Positions 44,463-55,689 of a stretch of 64,000 bases of DNA are shown in pieces. Within the stretch, counting starts at the first letter, position 1. Each line of letters begins with the position of its first letter. The stretch covers positions 143,123,001 to 143,187,000 of the forward strand of contig CM060831.1 of the NCBI GenBank assembly GCA_030762175.1, read 5' to 3'. This DNA comes from Metallyticus violacea (Eukaryota; Arthropoda; Insecta; Mantodea; Metallyticidae). Below the pieces are notes generated by a model that worked only from the letters and a program-made list of their open reading frames with translations, was not told where the DNA came from and did not search any database. A program made the position numbers and the translations under genes.

Positions 44463-44933
44463 GTACTTATGACATTTCTAAGATACTACAGCATACCTGT
44501 TTAAATAATGAGGGGGAAATTTAAACCTTTGTTTAAATTTTAGAGTTCACCTTCACTTTAAAATTTCAAATGGCATCCCTACCTTATGATGCTTAAATTT
44601 TAAAGAGGATACAATTTTTATCACATCTTTTGTTTCTTTAGCATTACTTGACAACCTGAACTGTTGTCAGAACTGTTCGACATATTCAAACATACTAACA
44701 GCAAAGAAACAAAATATAAACAAATGAAAAATCAGTAGTAAATTACAATACAGTAGAATCTTGATTCATCATTTTTTTGGAGGGACCAGGTTTAACATAT
44801 AATGGGTGCAAGAAAATGATAGATACGGGATGTGCATATATCATGTTTAAAAATAAATAAAGCAGTTATATAAGCAAAAACTTTATTTTGTGTCAATTTT
44901 ACATGTTATCATGTACATAATTTATACTTGTTG
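44463..44933. other. Intron sequence, no recognised element
   Basis: AT-rich; nothing recognised before the SINE at 44934. Confidence 0.5.
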
Positions 44934-45215
44934 TCGGTCCTGATGGTCTAGTGGTAACCATACTTGCCTCGTAGACCAAAGACCAATTCCAACCAGGATT
45001 GATGGCTTTTTTCAGGTGTAAAAATCCTAAATATGGTTCCTTCAGAAGGGAAATAAAGCCAAGGGTCCCATGTCATAGATTTATGGCAGGTGAAAGAACC
45101 TGAAGCCTAAAAGCAAAGGTCTCTACACAAAATTTATCAGTCATTTCATCCTCTGAAATGAATGGGATGCTGATGACCTGAGAAGTTAATGAGCATCCTG
45201 AAATAAAATAAATGA
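44934..45215 (+). mobile_element. SINE-B copy 5, most complete
   Basis: Head 'TCGGTCCTGATGGTCTAGTG', A box 'TAGTGGTAACCATACTTGCC', B-box-like 'CAATTCCAACCAGG', body with 'CCTTCAGAAGGGAAATAAAG', end 'GGGATGCTGATGACCTGAGA' and an A-rich tail with AAATAAAATAAATG. Used here as the reference for the family. Confidence 0.9.
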
Positions 45216-45454
45216 ACAAAAAAACAAACCATTGTCCTTTGAAAAAGGTAGTTAGCTGACATTTGCTTTTTTTATTTGTGTGAAATGAATTTTCCACATT
45301 CAGCATTCTGTTGCTCACTGCCGTCCATACCATCATTGTCTTGTGCATAGAATATGCTTGTACAGTTTCGCATGCCCTTAGAGCATTGACAAACATCGGC
45401 ATGGCTCACAGCTGATGTTGAGTGCAAAAGCCTGTGAATCATTTTCTGTATAAA

Positions 45455-45515
45455 TCAATGGTAAGTGGAGCATAAGAGTATTAACTTGACTCACTAGCTA
45501 ATTAAGAAAGCTGAA
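45455..45515 (+). repeat. PLE-like end fragment
   Basis: 'GGTAAGTGGAGCATAAGAGT' followed by 'CTTGACTCACTAGC' resembles 10370-10400 of the palindromic unit in the first intron. It is a short, decayed terminus directly ahead of the LINE remnant. Confidence 0.4.
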
Positions 45516-46560
45516 ATTATTTGCATTTTGAAAAAAGGGAAGGACCCAGTACACCCTTCCAGCTACTGGCCAATTAGCTTACTCCCTGCAGTGCCCACAG
45601 TGTTTGAATGAACACTATTGGCTCGCCGGGAGTCGCTGTTAACTCAGCTGATTCTGGAGCACCAGTTTGGCTTCAAACTAAAATACTTAACCACTCAGCA
45701 ATTACTGAGAATGGTGGAGAAGGCTGCATTGGGATCAGGCAGTGCATATTCTCCACTGCTGTGCTGCTTGATATTGAGAAAGCATTCCCTAGCACCTGGC
45801 ATGCGGGGCTTATTTAAAAGCTCATGCAAGCCGAGCTGCCACTTGCGGTTATAGAGTTCATCGATAGTTTTCTCTCAAATCGCCCATTCTGTGTCAATGT
45901 TGAAAGTCAAATATTGGACAGGAATGACACAGATGGGATTACCAGAAGGGCATTTTGTCACCAAAACTCTTCTCTGTTTACATGTCAAATTTTCCTACAA
46001 GACATAGTACTTCTACTTTATCAGTGTGCTGTTGACATTCTTATTTTGTCTTAAAGCAGAAACTTACATTTCATACTAACTCAACTCTGCCAACATCTTA
46101 CTCAGGTGGAGAAATGGAGTGAGATCTGGCGTGTGCACATCAGTGGTGAGAAGAGCGAACCAATTCTTGTCACAAAGCACCACAGACCAGCCAGTCCGGG
46201 GCTCTTGAGTCGCAGGACCAGGGAATTTCCTGTAGGAACTAGGTCAAGTACTTCAGGGTTACCTTCAGGGTGACCTTCCAGCCCCACGTGCAAGCACAAG
46301 GTGCAAAGGCCTAAGCTGCAATTTCAAAATTGCCTCCAGTTTTTAAACTAAACTCCATTCCAATTCACATGAAATTTCAAATTTATAAGGTTATTCTGGA
46401 ATATGCTAGCCAGGTTTAGGGTTACACACCTCCATCCTATGTTACTTATTTGTAAAAGGAACAAAATGCAGCTGCAGCTCTAAAAGTAGCAACTAGCATA
46501 ATATGAACTCTGTACATATGACAATTACCACATCACTATTTCAGTTTGAAAACATTTGAA
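45510..46560 (+). pseudogene. Jockey-like LINE reverse transcriptase remnant
   Basis: Over several frames: 'ILKKGKDPVHPSSYWPISLL' (45520), 'LLTQLILEHQFGFKLKYLTT' and 'QQLLRMVEKA' (45640-45730), 'LLDIEKAFPSTWHAGL' (45764), 'IEFIDSFLSNRPFCVNVES' (45850). These match jockey-clade RTs (PSSYRPISLLP, QFGFRxxHST, DIxKAFDxVWHxGL). C-terminal 'LQGDLPAPRASTRCKGLSC' and 'WICQPGL'-like pieces follow to about 46560. There are many stops, and no 5' end. Confidence 0.75.
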
Positions 46561-46739
46561 GGATAGAATTTCTTTGGGACTGAACTTTTTAAATGAACAA
46601 TGTGGGAAAATGATACTTCAAGGAACAATGAATGTGGATTTTATTTAAATAAATTTTAAGCTAAAACGTTTGGGACTGCTAAAATTGAACAATACATCCG
46701 GGAAAATGATGGTTCCAGGAATGATAAATCAAGGTTCCA

Positions 46740-47075
46740 CTGTATTTCGTTGGATTTTTTTACACTGGAATTTCATAATTTTTTTATATCCCAGATGTTT
46801 CAAATGCACATTCATTATCAAATAAGGAGTAGTCGTGCATGGAATGAAATTAATGAAAATGGAAAGAAAGTAAAGTTATTAAAAACAACTCAAGAAACCA
46901 AAGAAATTGAACATATGAAAAAATTTACATTAAAAATTTTAACAGCTTATGAATTTTAATATTCCAGAAATAGAACACTCAATTTTTAGGTCCATTGTAA
47001 GATCACCGAAACTACTTCAGATGCCAGCTAGAGGTAACTCAGATTGTTCTGGCTGTAAGTAAAGCCAGTAAGAGT
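46740..47075 (+). mobile_element. PLE tail remnant
   Basis: The frame 46750-46959 reads 'WNEINENGKKVKLLKTTQET' and 'KKFTLKILTAYEF', a decayed counterpart of WTxNHxIKxxxKLLK ... ELxxWEKIxIxKxxxxLMNF. The context before and after is too diverged to set edges. Confidence 0.5.
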
Positions 47076-47109
47076 GTTATATACAAAACTGTTACTTAGT
47101 TTATTTTTA

Positions 47110-47950
47110 ACATATGAGGTTCATTTGAAAAGTTCTTGGAATGTAGCACAAAATAAAGATTTTTTAAAATATTTTCTAGGCATAATCTCCCTTGACACTA
47201 ATGCACTTTGTCCACCAATGTCCTAAAGCCTTTCTCCCATCACAGAAATCAGATTTCTCCAATTCTACACAATACTCCTCAATCGGTGCTTTTAAGTTCT
47301 TTATCAGATACAAATTTAAGTAGCCAAATCTGGGGAAAATAGTGGATGCAAACCATAACCCAGTTCATTGATTTTGGCCATTTTGGCCATTTAGTGACAT
47401 TTGTAAGGAAAAGCATTTTCTTGATGCAAAATTATCATTTTGATAAACCTGGTCTTCTCTGGTATATATTTGGCTAGGGCCTAAAAGCTTAGTACAGCAT
47501 TTATAGTAGGAACATAGTCAATCACCAGGATACATTTAGCCATGATATTTCTGGCTGACTTCATACATTTGCTCTTCTTTGGCATTGGAAAATCATGGTG
47601 CTTAATTGCTGTTTCTAGTGTGTAGTGATATATCAATGGTAATAAACTGACAGATAAAATCAGTTCGATTTCTCTGAAAATGCACCATACTTTGACGAAA
47701 GATTTGCAATCCAGTTTGCTTTTGATTGGGTGTTAACAGCTGCAGCACCCATCTTTCAGATACTTTTTAATGCATAACTTCTTTGTCAAAATGTGAAATA
47801 CCCATTTGCCTGAAAGTCCTATAGCTTCAGCAGTTTCTGCTATGGTGGCAGATTTCATTCATCTTCTATGCAAATCATCTTCAAACTTTCATGACTGCTT
47901 TTAAACTCGGTGGCTTACTTGCAAACATTTGAAAATGATGGCATAGGCCT
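47110..47950 (-). pseudogene. Mariner transposase remnant M7 (minus strand)
   Basis: Minus strand: decayed 'ILHQENAFPYKCH' (from HxDNAPxHxS), 'MAKINELGYGLHPLFSPDLA' (47390-47330; from LHHPPYSPDLAP), and 'DKVHCQGRLCLENILKNLYF' (from KCISxKGDYVEK, 47210-47160). The order and spacing fit a mariner 3' half. Confidence 0.7.
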
Positions 47951-48036
47951 CCTGAGGTCATTTATCAAGGTTTTATCAATTTCTTTGTTGTTATACCCTT
48001 CTTAGCAAAGAATTAAATAATCTCTTCTGAGTCGAA

Positions 48037-48105
48037 GAGAGCTTCACTTACAGGAGATTTATCCTTGTCTGTGAAACATGTCCTGAGTAAATCTCCAATA
48101 AGTGA
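48037..48105. repeat. Short palindrome with PLE-end motif
   Basis: 'CTTCACTTACAGGAGATTTA' (48033-48052 region) pairs with TAAATCTCCAATAAGTGAAG (48091-48110 region). It contains GTGAAACATGTCCTGAG. It is related to 21155-21216. Confidence 0.65.
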
Positions 48106-48150
48106 AGCCAAAAAAGAATGTATCTAAATAGTTTGGCTTAGAACAGATTA

Positions 48151-48444
48151 CCGCCACAGGTTGCCGAGGCCGTTAAGGTGCAAACTCATGAGCAGGAGGT
48201 TGGGGTTCGAATCCTGCCAGGACCGTACTTCCTGACTGAGGTTTTTTCCCGGATTTTCCTAAGCCCTCATAAATGGCAAATGCTGGGGAGGTACCCTAAA
48301 CTTAGGCCTGGAATGTTTCCTCAAAAATAAATCTTTTCTCAATATATCAGTTCATCTCAAGTATCATCAGTGTTCATCACCTGTGGTGCCTCTGTAGCAA
48401 AAACGGGCATTAAACACCAATTCATTCATTCATTCATCATTCAA
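48151..48444 (+). mobile_element. SINE-A copy 6, full length, with target duplication
   Basis: Head 'CCGCCACAGGTTGCCGAGGC', B box 'GGGGTTCGAATCCTGCC', body, 3' end 'GGGCATTAAACACCAATTC' and an ATTC/TTCA tetranucleotide tail. AACAGATTA flanks it at 48142-48150 and 48445-48453. Together with copy 7 it shows that the family tail is (ATTC)n-like. Confidence 0.92.
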
Positions 48445-48453
48445 AACAGATTA

Positions 48454-48922
48454 TAAATGCACGTTTTACTGTATTAGATTCCAAATTTAATTAATATTGA
48501 GAAAGAATTTAATAATTGGATACTGTTCAATATTTGCTGTTTTTCCAACATGCATAAGTCTGCATCACATAAAGAGCAATAGTCCTTCATCAGGCAAGCA
48601 TTATAGCAGAGCTATTTCTGCAGAAGATCCCAGATTTTGATATTGTAATTTGTTTGGAACTATGCTACAATCTATGCGCAATTCCAAGAACTTATCAAAA
48701 GACCCTTGTAATAGCATTGAGCATTTTTAACCCTACAAATATCTATTGATAAAGTTTAAAATTGAATTTATGTATATGCGAAACATTTTAAAGCTCTTAT
48801 TACCTGTTTTTGTTTATCTATTGTGAGAATTTATGTAACTTAAAATATTTAGACATTAGCATTATCTAATTATAAATGCAGTTATCAATGGTATAAAAGC
48901 ATTCTATTTATTGGAAACCAAG
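48454..48922. other. Intron 3' end, no recognised element
   Basis: AT-rich up to the acceptor ATTGGAAACCAAG at 48922, which has a poor pyrimidine tract. Confidence 0.5.
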
Positions 48923-49210
48923 GTACCTGTCCCTGGACAGAGGATAGTCAGAGCTTCTGGAGCAACAGCAGCTGCTTCCCAGCAGACAGCTGCCCAGCCA
49001 CGGAGACTGGTGGTGGCACAGGGAGCAACACATCCTGTAACTGCTACTGGAAGGCAGGCATTGCCGCAGCAGCAAGTCTCGAGAGAGCGCACAGTAGTAC
49101 TTCGTGGTGCTAACAGTGGAAAGCTAATCCAACAACAACAGAATACTCCACAACCACAACGTATTGTTGTTGCAAGCAAGCAGCAGGGCAATACAGCTAC
49201 ACGGCAAGCA
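48923..49210 (+). CDS. RBM33: RBM33-like protein, Gln/Ala/Val-rich exon (96 codons)
   Basis: Acceptor AG at 48921-48922 and donor GTAAGC at 49211, phase 0 on both sides. It encodes 'VPVPGQRIVRASGATAAASQ', 'QQVSRERTVVLRGANSGKL' and a Gln-rich end 'QQQGNTATRQA' (with one Lys run before). Low complexity, no domain named. An alternative acceptor slightly upstream is possible because the frame is open to 48911. Confidence 0.8.
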
Positions 49211-49319
49211 GTAAGCAATGTATGCTTAATTTTATTGCACCCATATGGCATGAGTTTCCATTATTAACATAAAGGCTGTTTAAAAAATTTAGTAAGAAAG
49301 CAAGTTAAACGCATTTTGG
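49211..49319. other. Intron sequence
   Basis: Short stretch after the donor GTAAGC; nothing recognised. Confidence 0.5.
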
Positions 49320-50280
49320 GGGAAATACAGGGGGTAGCCATTTAATTTTTTGGGTTTAGGTTTATGCTAAGTAGAAGACTGTAACTCACCAGCTATTTCT
49401 TTTCAAAGTAGTCTTCCCCACCTTCCATCTTCCGAAACCATTCATGAAAGGAGTCACACCATGCTTCTTAAGAGATGGTACCAATCTACTTCTTAGGACA
49501 TAATACATTCTTCCAGACTACCAAATTAATGTCCTCTCAGATTTTCCTTAACAGTTGGAGACAAGAAAAAGTCACAGAAAGTATGGACTGTATGGTAGAT
49601 GGTTCTATACTTCTATTCTTGAGACTTACAAAATTCCATTGTTTTCAAAGGAGTATATGCCGAGGCATTGTTGTGATAAAGAAACAGTCCTTGCAACCCA
49701 GACTTCATTTCTGGTTTTGTTAGTGTTCTGAAGACTCTGGCAAGACAAACTGCTGTATGCCAATGGGCATTGACTAGTTTTATTACTGGAATGGAATGGT
49801 TTCAATGTGGCTACTTCCTGAGGAGAAACTGGCAACCATCTAAACTTGTGCATTGCTTAACCTTTACTGGAGAGGTCATCATTTGGGATGACTCAGATTG
49901 CTAATTTCCTCTTTGATACCAGGTTGAATTGAAAATCCAGCTTTTGTCACCTGTGAAGATATCATGGAACATTATGAGCTGTCATTGTCAAAACAATAAA
50001 CCATTTCGTAGCATCATTCCACTCTTGCTGCCTTTTGTTCTTTTGTGAGGTTTTGGAGTATTCAACGACAACAAAGTTTCCTCAAATGAAGATATTTATG
50101 CAGTACTTCTTACATCTATGGCAAATGAATGTTTAAAGATCCTTTTATTTCTCTATAAGTCATTCATAGATTCTTTTTCATTATGACTGCTACATGAGCA
50201 CTGTTTTCATTGGTGAACTTTTGTTTCTGAATGCCCTCATCTTTCAAGGCTATTCTTCTTCTCTCATAACTCTGCTAACA
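49320..50280 (-). pseudogene. Mariner-like transposase remnant M8 (minus strand)
   Basis: Minus strand: 'VSNHLPYSPYFL' (49595 region, from HPPYSPDLAP), then 'WCDSFHEWFRKMEGGEDYFE' (49460-49400, from WxxRxxKCIxxxGDYFEK). The N-terminal half (49650-50280) is heavily decayed. The last catalytic Asp is lost. Confidence 0.65.
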
Positions 50281-50289
50281 GTTACAGAC

Positions 50290-50405
50290 TTGAAATGCTA
50301 ATTAGAACTTGTACAGTGAAACTAATCATATAATTAGAATTATCGTGTGTGTGTATATATATATATATATCCAACTACACATTCTTATTGGCTACCTGTT
50401 TAAAT
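50290..50405 (+). repeat. Copy of the left half of the 10.26-kb palindromic unit
   Basis: 'GAAATGCTAATTAGAACTTG' and 'CAGTGAAACTAATCATATAA' match 10255-10295; 'ACATTCTTATTGGCTACCTG' matches 10327-10347. The middle is replaced by a GT/TA dinucleotide run (50345-50370). Confidence 0.7.
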
Positions 50406-50461
50406 GTAGAATATATTTTACAGACCATCGTCTGCATCCCCAGCTAACCATCAACATTTAA

Positions 50462-50664
50462 AACATTGATATGATGATAAAACACACTTAATGTTTCACT
50501 CTCAAAATTAAAAATTTCAGGACATGTTTTGTGAGACCTTTGCTCACATTGCCTACTGTTCAATGTTTAACAATGCGAGCAAAGGTCTCATGAAACATGT
50601 CCTGAATTTTTTACCTTTCAGAGTGAAACATTAAGAGTGTTTTGTCATCAAATCAATATTTTAA
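50462..50664. repeat. Palindrome with ~90-bp arms and PLE-end motif
   Basis: The arm 50462-50551 ('AACATTGATATGATGATAAA' onward) is the reverse complement, with differences, of 50571-50664. The spacer is about 19 bases. Each arm contains TGAAACATGTCCTGAA or its reverse. No coding sequence. It lies just right of the 50290-50405 fragment. Confidence 0.8.
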
Positions 50665-50809
50665 ATGTTTTTAACTCAGAGTGCTGCCTTGTTCATTGGA
50701 AATGAAGCCACAGTAATGTTTTTAGCATTTTAAAATGTTTTATTTACTGGAGTTTTTAAAAGCTATATTATTAGGCCATAGTCAGGAAATGACTAAAAAA
50801 CAAACAAAC

Positions 50810-50895
50810 AAAAAAAAAAGTGAACGAGACTCAAACTCGCAAACAAACCTCTTACTTGAAAACTAATGTCATTACCATGGTGCCAGAGTGATACA
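50810..50895 (-). mobile_element. tRNA-like SINE head (minus strand)
   Basis: Minus strand: 'CTCTGGCACCATGGTAATGA' with an A-box-like part, and 'GCGAGTTTGAGTCTCGTTCA' with a B box. An A/T run follows at the 3' side. It is a decayed tRNA-derived SINE or tRNA pseudogene. Confidence 0.5.
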
Positions 50896-51179
50896 TTCAG
50901 AAACCTCCCTTCATTGTTACGTGTTATGCTTTGGAGTGGCATCTTCATTAGCCAAAGGCATACTGGTACCTTAGAAACTTATAGCCATAGCTTCAAAATT
51001 TGAATAGTTAGGCCATATGTTTCAATCTCAAATTGCATATTTATAAATATATATGACATCTCTACACTCAGAAATTATTTTGATATAGTTCAATTAGCAC
51101 CTTATATAATACACTTTTCCATTTATTAATTTAAGTCTGCAGTCTATCTAAGTTTATAGATTTCATATAGTTTACAAAT

Positions 51180-52690
51180 TATTTTGTGTATTCTTGTATT
51201 AGTTTGGTTTTATTATGTATCCTTTTTCCATACTTCATTAGCATTATATTTCAAAAAGAGGATTTTTCTTTATCTAATAAATTATCCTCAAATAACACAT
51301 GTTCGACTGTCTGGTCTTGTACACTAAATAAACACAAAGGACTGTCTTTTATTTTGAATCTAAAGATATATGCATTTATTTTTCTATGTCCTGTTAGGAT
51401 AGTCGTCATATTCCCGGTTAAGGGTACATTTATCTTTAGTGTACTTTTAACCCTGGGAAAAAATTATTTTGTTACTGCACTACCATTCACTTTCCCACTC
51501 ATCGACACTTATTTCCTGAGTTCTGCTAATTTAGAACTCAACGGAATTCTGCTGTAGCTCACTGGTAGGTTTCTGTTAAATGTTGCCTGCTTTGCCAAAT
51601 GGTCCACAATTTCATTCTGGACAATCCCAGTGTGGGCCCTCATCTAGGTAAAGTGGATTGTCCACTTGGTTCTCTCGAGTCTTCTTATTGTCTGCCTGAT
51701 TTGCTCAGTCAACATGCTACAGTTGTTGGCATTCGTGAGGGAATCTAGAATTATTTGGCTGTGCGTATGGATTGCAGCAAGGTTTTCGCTGTCTGGCATG
51801 TAATTGAACTCTTCTAACTTTTCCAGTGATTTTAGGATAGCAAGTTGCTCAGCTCAACTATTTGAGCAACTGTCATGTAGCTTGTTATTCTAATTGTTGT
51901 GCCAATTCATCATTGAAGAATATTGCAATTCCTGCTCCTACACCATTCTTCCCTGTACTTCCATTAATATAGATCTGTAAGATATAATCGCAGTTTTCCT
52001 GTTTCTGTTGTATGTTAACTATACCTGCTGGATGTGTCCATTGGGAATAATACATTGCGGAATCCAATTTAAATATTTGAGTACCTTGTATCTTTGTAGT
52101 AGTTTGCCATCCTTTGAAACTCTATTATGATTGGAGTTATTCCTGCAATAACACATGATACTTCATACGATGTAGTTCAAAATGCTTTTATTAGTATTAT
52201 ATTTAATAACCTCTGAACTCTTCGAAGCTTTGTACAGTTTATTCTTTTCTCACAGAGTCCATCCATATGGGTGTTGCATAAGTAAGGAGAGTAGTATAGC
52301 TCCTTTATAAATTATTTTAAGTACATCACTCTTCAAACCCCAATTTATTCTTGTAGACTTGGCTAGGGAATGTATGAGCTTAGTACATTTTTGAGCTGCA
52401 TGTTAAGTGATTGTTAAAGTTGAATTTCTGTCTATGGTTATTCTCAATGTTGCCTGTAATTGTTTGTTATTTAGATATATGCTGATGTCATGCTGATTCT
52501 TCAGTCTTTGGTCTTCTCGTTATTACTAGTAATTTTGACTTTTGGTCACTAAATTCTATTTTATTGTTTTTAGCCCAGGTGTGATTTTATTAATTTCTAT
52601 GTTAGCACTCTTTTCTGCTTCTATAATACTTTTGCACTTCATTAATACCATTAGTACCATTAAAAGTGTATGTATTTATATTGCAGTGTG
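51180..52690 (-). pseudogene. LINE 3' half with RNase H domain (minus strand)
   Basis: Minus strand from the right: 'GLCEKRINCTKLRRVQRLLN' and 'ILIKAFTTSYEVSCVIAGIT' (52260-52130; post-RT region with YRTxSxExxxVIAG). Then the RNase H frame: 'LQIYINGSTGKNGVGAGIAI' (51990, YTDGS with Asp changed to Asn), 'AEQLAILKSLEKLEEF' (51850, catalytic Glu), 'IILDSLTNANNCSMLTEQIR' (51745) and 'QNEIVDHLAKQATF' (51620, last Asp). A C-terminal 'TGHRKINAYIFRFKIKDSPL' (51400) follows. It fits R1/I-like LINEs that carry RNase H. Frameshifts and stops disable it. Confidence 0.8.
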
Positions 52691-52961
52691 ACTTAACAGA
52701 TTTTTCATGACATATCTTTTTTATTAAATGTTTTTAATATGAGCACCATATGAGTTGTTGTATAGCTGGGCAAATCTCAAATTGTCTTATTTGAGTGTTG
52801 TTAAAATGCAATATAATACTGATTTCACAGGCTTAGAGCAACTGTAGGTCAGATTAAAAAAAAAAAGACTTTTATAATGCTATATGAGTATATGAAAACA
52901 GAAAGCAGTATTGGTTAGAACCTCAAAACACCAAAAATTATCATAAAATGTGCTATTTTAG
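52691..52961. other. Intron 3' end
   Basis: AT-rich; ends in the acceptor TGTGCTATTTTAG at 52961. Confidence 0.6.
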
Positions 52962-53108
52962 GTTGGTACAAGAGCTGTGGTGGCAACACAGAAAGCAGCT
53001 AATCAAGAAGCTGTTAAGCCTACAAAACTTGTCTCCATAGAAAATCTGGCTGCCAGTACCACAGAGCAGCAACTGAAAAGAATGTGCCAAGATGTGGGAG
53101 CTGTGGAG
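52962..53108 (+). CDS. RBM33: RBM33-like protein, exon with first half of RRM-like domain
   Basis: Acceptor TATTTTAG at 52961, donor GTAAGT at 53109, phase 0 on both sides, 49 codons. After 'VGTRAVVATQKAANQEAVKP' it reads 'KLVSIENLAASTTEQQLKRM' and CQDVGAVE. Thus beta1 is KLVSIENL (an RNP2-like strand), and helix 1 begins STTEQQLKRM. Vertebrate RBM33 has the same layout (VSVEGLSSSTTDAQLKSLL). The domain continues in the next exon. Confidence 0.92.
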
Positions 53109-53390
53109 GTAAGTACATCTTGGAATTTGTAATGCAAATGAGTGTATCACTCTATAACCATTGCTTGGGGGAGGGGGGACAAAGTGAGTTAAATAGCCCG
53201 GAAAACTACAAGATGCACAGCTACATATTTTTTCAAGCCCTTAGGACAAGAAACAGTAAGGCATCAACACTTCAGCTCTTGGCATTCGACACAGATAATG
53301 TCATTGTCAGTACTAGGCTCTGACCGTCTCTAATCCTACAGGTCAGATATAAACAATGAAAGTCCCCCATATACTCATTTGAATAGCAGT
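53109..53390. other. Intron sequence
   Basis: Starts with the strong donor GTAAGT. There is a short G-run at 53167-53178; no gene recognised. Confidence 0.5.
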
Positions 53391-53525
53391 CTGAGTGAAC
53401 CAAGGCTGGATTGGACACAACATAGTCAAAGGAAATCCCTTTACCACTGCTGGGGATCTAACGCAGGACTGTCCAGTGTATAGCCAGGGACATTACCTCG
53501 TAAGCTATCCCTGAGTGCATAATAT
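53391..53525 (-). mobile_element. tRNA-like SINE (minus strand)
   Basis: Minus strand: 'AGGGATAGCTTACGAGGTAA' with an A-box-like part, then 'GTTAGATCCCCAGCAGTGG' with a B box. The rest of the stretch (to about 53330) may be its body. Not the same family as SINE-A or SINE-B. Confidence 0.45.
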
Positions 53526-55275
53526 TTATAATTATAATTTATTTTCATTAAGCTTATACACCAAGACAACATCAAATCATATATGTTGCTAAGTACTATG
53601 TAATATAGATTAGGAATGGGCAATATAAGCTGAATTGAAGGTTTGCAACACACATCACTTCATTTCCAAATAGTAAACAGCAATCCATAGTCATCATAAT
53701 AGAAAACCATTGATTGATAATGCACTGGGATACTTCCCTTCTCTCCTCTGCTGGCACAGTATCACTTAGATTGCACATCCCTATATAGATACATACAAAT
53801 TCAATATTAAAATATAGTATCAGCATCTATAGAATAAAATATTTACCTAAAATATGTGTTAATTAAATTTAAATTCTTAATATTTATAGAATAAAATTGG
53901 TTATCAGTTAAACATTTGTATAATTTTCTTAATTATCAGATCAACGCACAGAACATAATAGTCGCTTCACTGTATTAGTTCCAACACGAAATTAAATGTT
54001 ATATTTGTATAATTTATTTTTCAAGACATTTTCAAGTTTATTAGACAATTTTACAGAAAGCCTATTAAAATGTCTGACACCTAAAGCTTCATAACTATTC
54101 ATTATTTTTGTTAAACAGTAATAAGATACATAAATGTACCTGCTGCTCCTTATATTGTAAGAATGTACATTCTATATAGGTAGTAACAACAGTGATTTAT
54201 TTTTTACAGGTATTAATACAGTATACATGCACAAATTTATAATAGTCAGAATTTTTAATTTTATAAAGTATTTAATTTTTGATATATTTGTAACTACCCA
54301 GCAACCATTTTCTGCAACAGCTGAATGTCATTAACATAAGAATTACTTCCCTACAGTAATATCCCATATGAAACTATACATATAATTATAATCTCACATC
54401 TTAAACAATTATTGTGCTCAGGTACAAATAGTCTACAATCCCACTATTGACCCTTGTTTGATTGCAATATACTGTCACAACTATAAGACATTTGTGGCAA
54501 AGGCATAAGCTCCCATAGGAATGTAAACCTGAAAACACCTACATTGTTTAAATGACACTTGCCTTTGAGAGGAATAAGAAAAGCTGGGCAAATAAACTTA
54601 CAGTTTCCAAGTTCACATCATAAATTTATTACAATTTGGTTACTTTACTGTTTTATGAAAAGTAAATTACAATAGCTTGAGTTATTACATGCCTAAATTT
54701 TAATATTGTATGCTCCAAGCATGAGCTAGCCTAGGGGAGATGCTGCATATGTCTTGAATATCCAATAACCATACTTCAATTGATTTTTTTAATTTGATAT
54801 ATTCAGTTCATCCCACCACAAACTTCAGCTATTTGTGCCATGGGTTGACAGTAATGGAAACTGACAGTCATCCAGGCAATATCAACACAGATCTAAACAA
54901 ACCCATTATCTAAACAATCTCATATAGCCAATAAAGTTGTATGTCACAATACCATTAACATGATAAAGTCATCTTTTTTTTTTCCATTTTAAGTCCTAAA
55001 AAGTTAGGAAGGTTCAATATAAAAGAGCCTTCATATTTTCATGTATCTTTTGCTATATGATAGAAAAAGGTTATTCACTATCTCAAGCACATATTTACTA
55101 TCTAAAGACTAGGTGCCAGTATAATAATTGACTAAACATAGAAATTGCTATCATTCATCATCCCAAACAAAGATTAATAGCAGTTGTATTTATTTGTATA
55201 ACATATCACAATTTATAAACAATGTGGAAAGTAAGAGAATGTATTTTTATTAATAATTTACAACAGCTTTTGATT
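53526..55275. other. Intron sequence, no recognised element
   Basis: AT-rich without coding signal or repeat that I recognise. Confidence 0.45.
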
Positions 55276-55282
55276 TTCTCTC

Positions 55283-55290
55283 ACACGCAT

Positions 55291-55322
<32 letters not shown>
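55283..55322. repeat. (CA)n microsatellite
   Basis: About 34 bases of CA, preceded by CACGCATG. Confidence 0.95.
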
Positions 55323-55324
<2 letters not shown>

Positions 55325-55689
55325 ATTTATTTATTTTGCTTCGTTTTATTAACATAATAATTTACATCATATTACTTGAACAATTGCACAATGTATCATC
55401 TTGATCATAAAGTATGAACTTATAAACATTAAAATAAAAATTCTTTGGTACAGCTGCTGTATTATCCAATTATATAAGAATTCAAAGCACTTGTGAAATA
55501 CAAATATTACTGATTATATAAACTTAACTAGCTGCATACTAAATTGACTTGTTACAAAATTCAGTGCCATTGTCCTTCCTGTTGTTTTTATTATCTCATG
55601 TGATATCATACTGAAAAAGTGCTATCAAACACTAGCTACTCAGAATAGATTGTTGTAAAGATTTTGATAACAGCAGTTGGCAGCAGTAA

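Noticed and set aside
48904..49251. Cys/Ala-rich 115-codon minus-strand frame
   Set aside because: It is the shadow of the Gln/Ala-rich RBM33 exon, where CAG/GCA runs read as Cys/Leu/Ala on the reverse strand.
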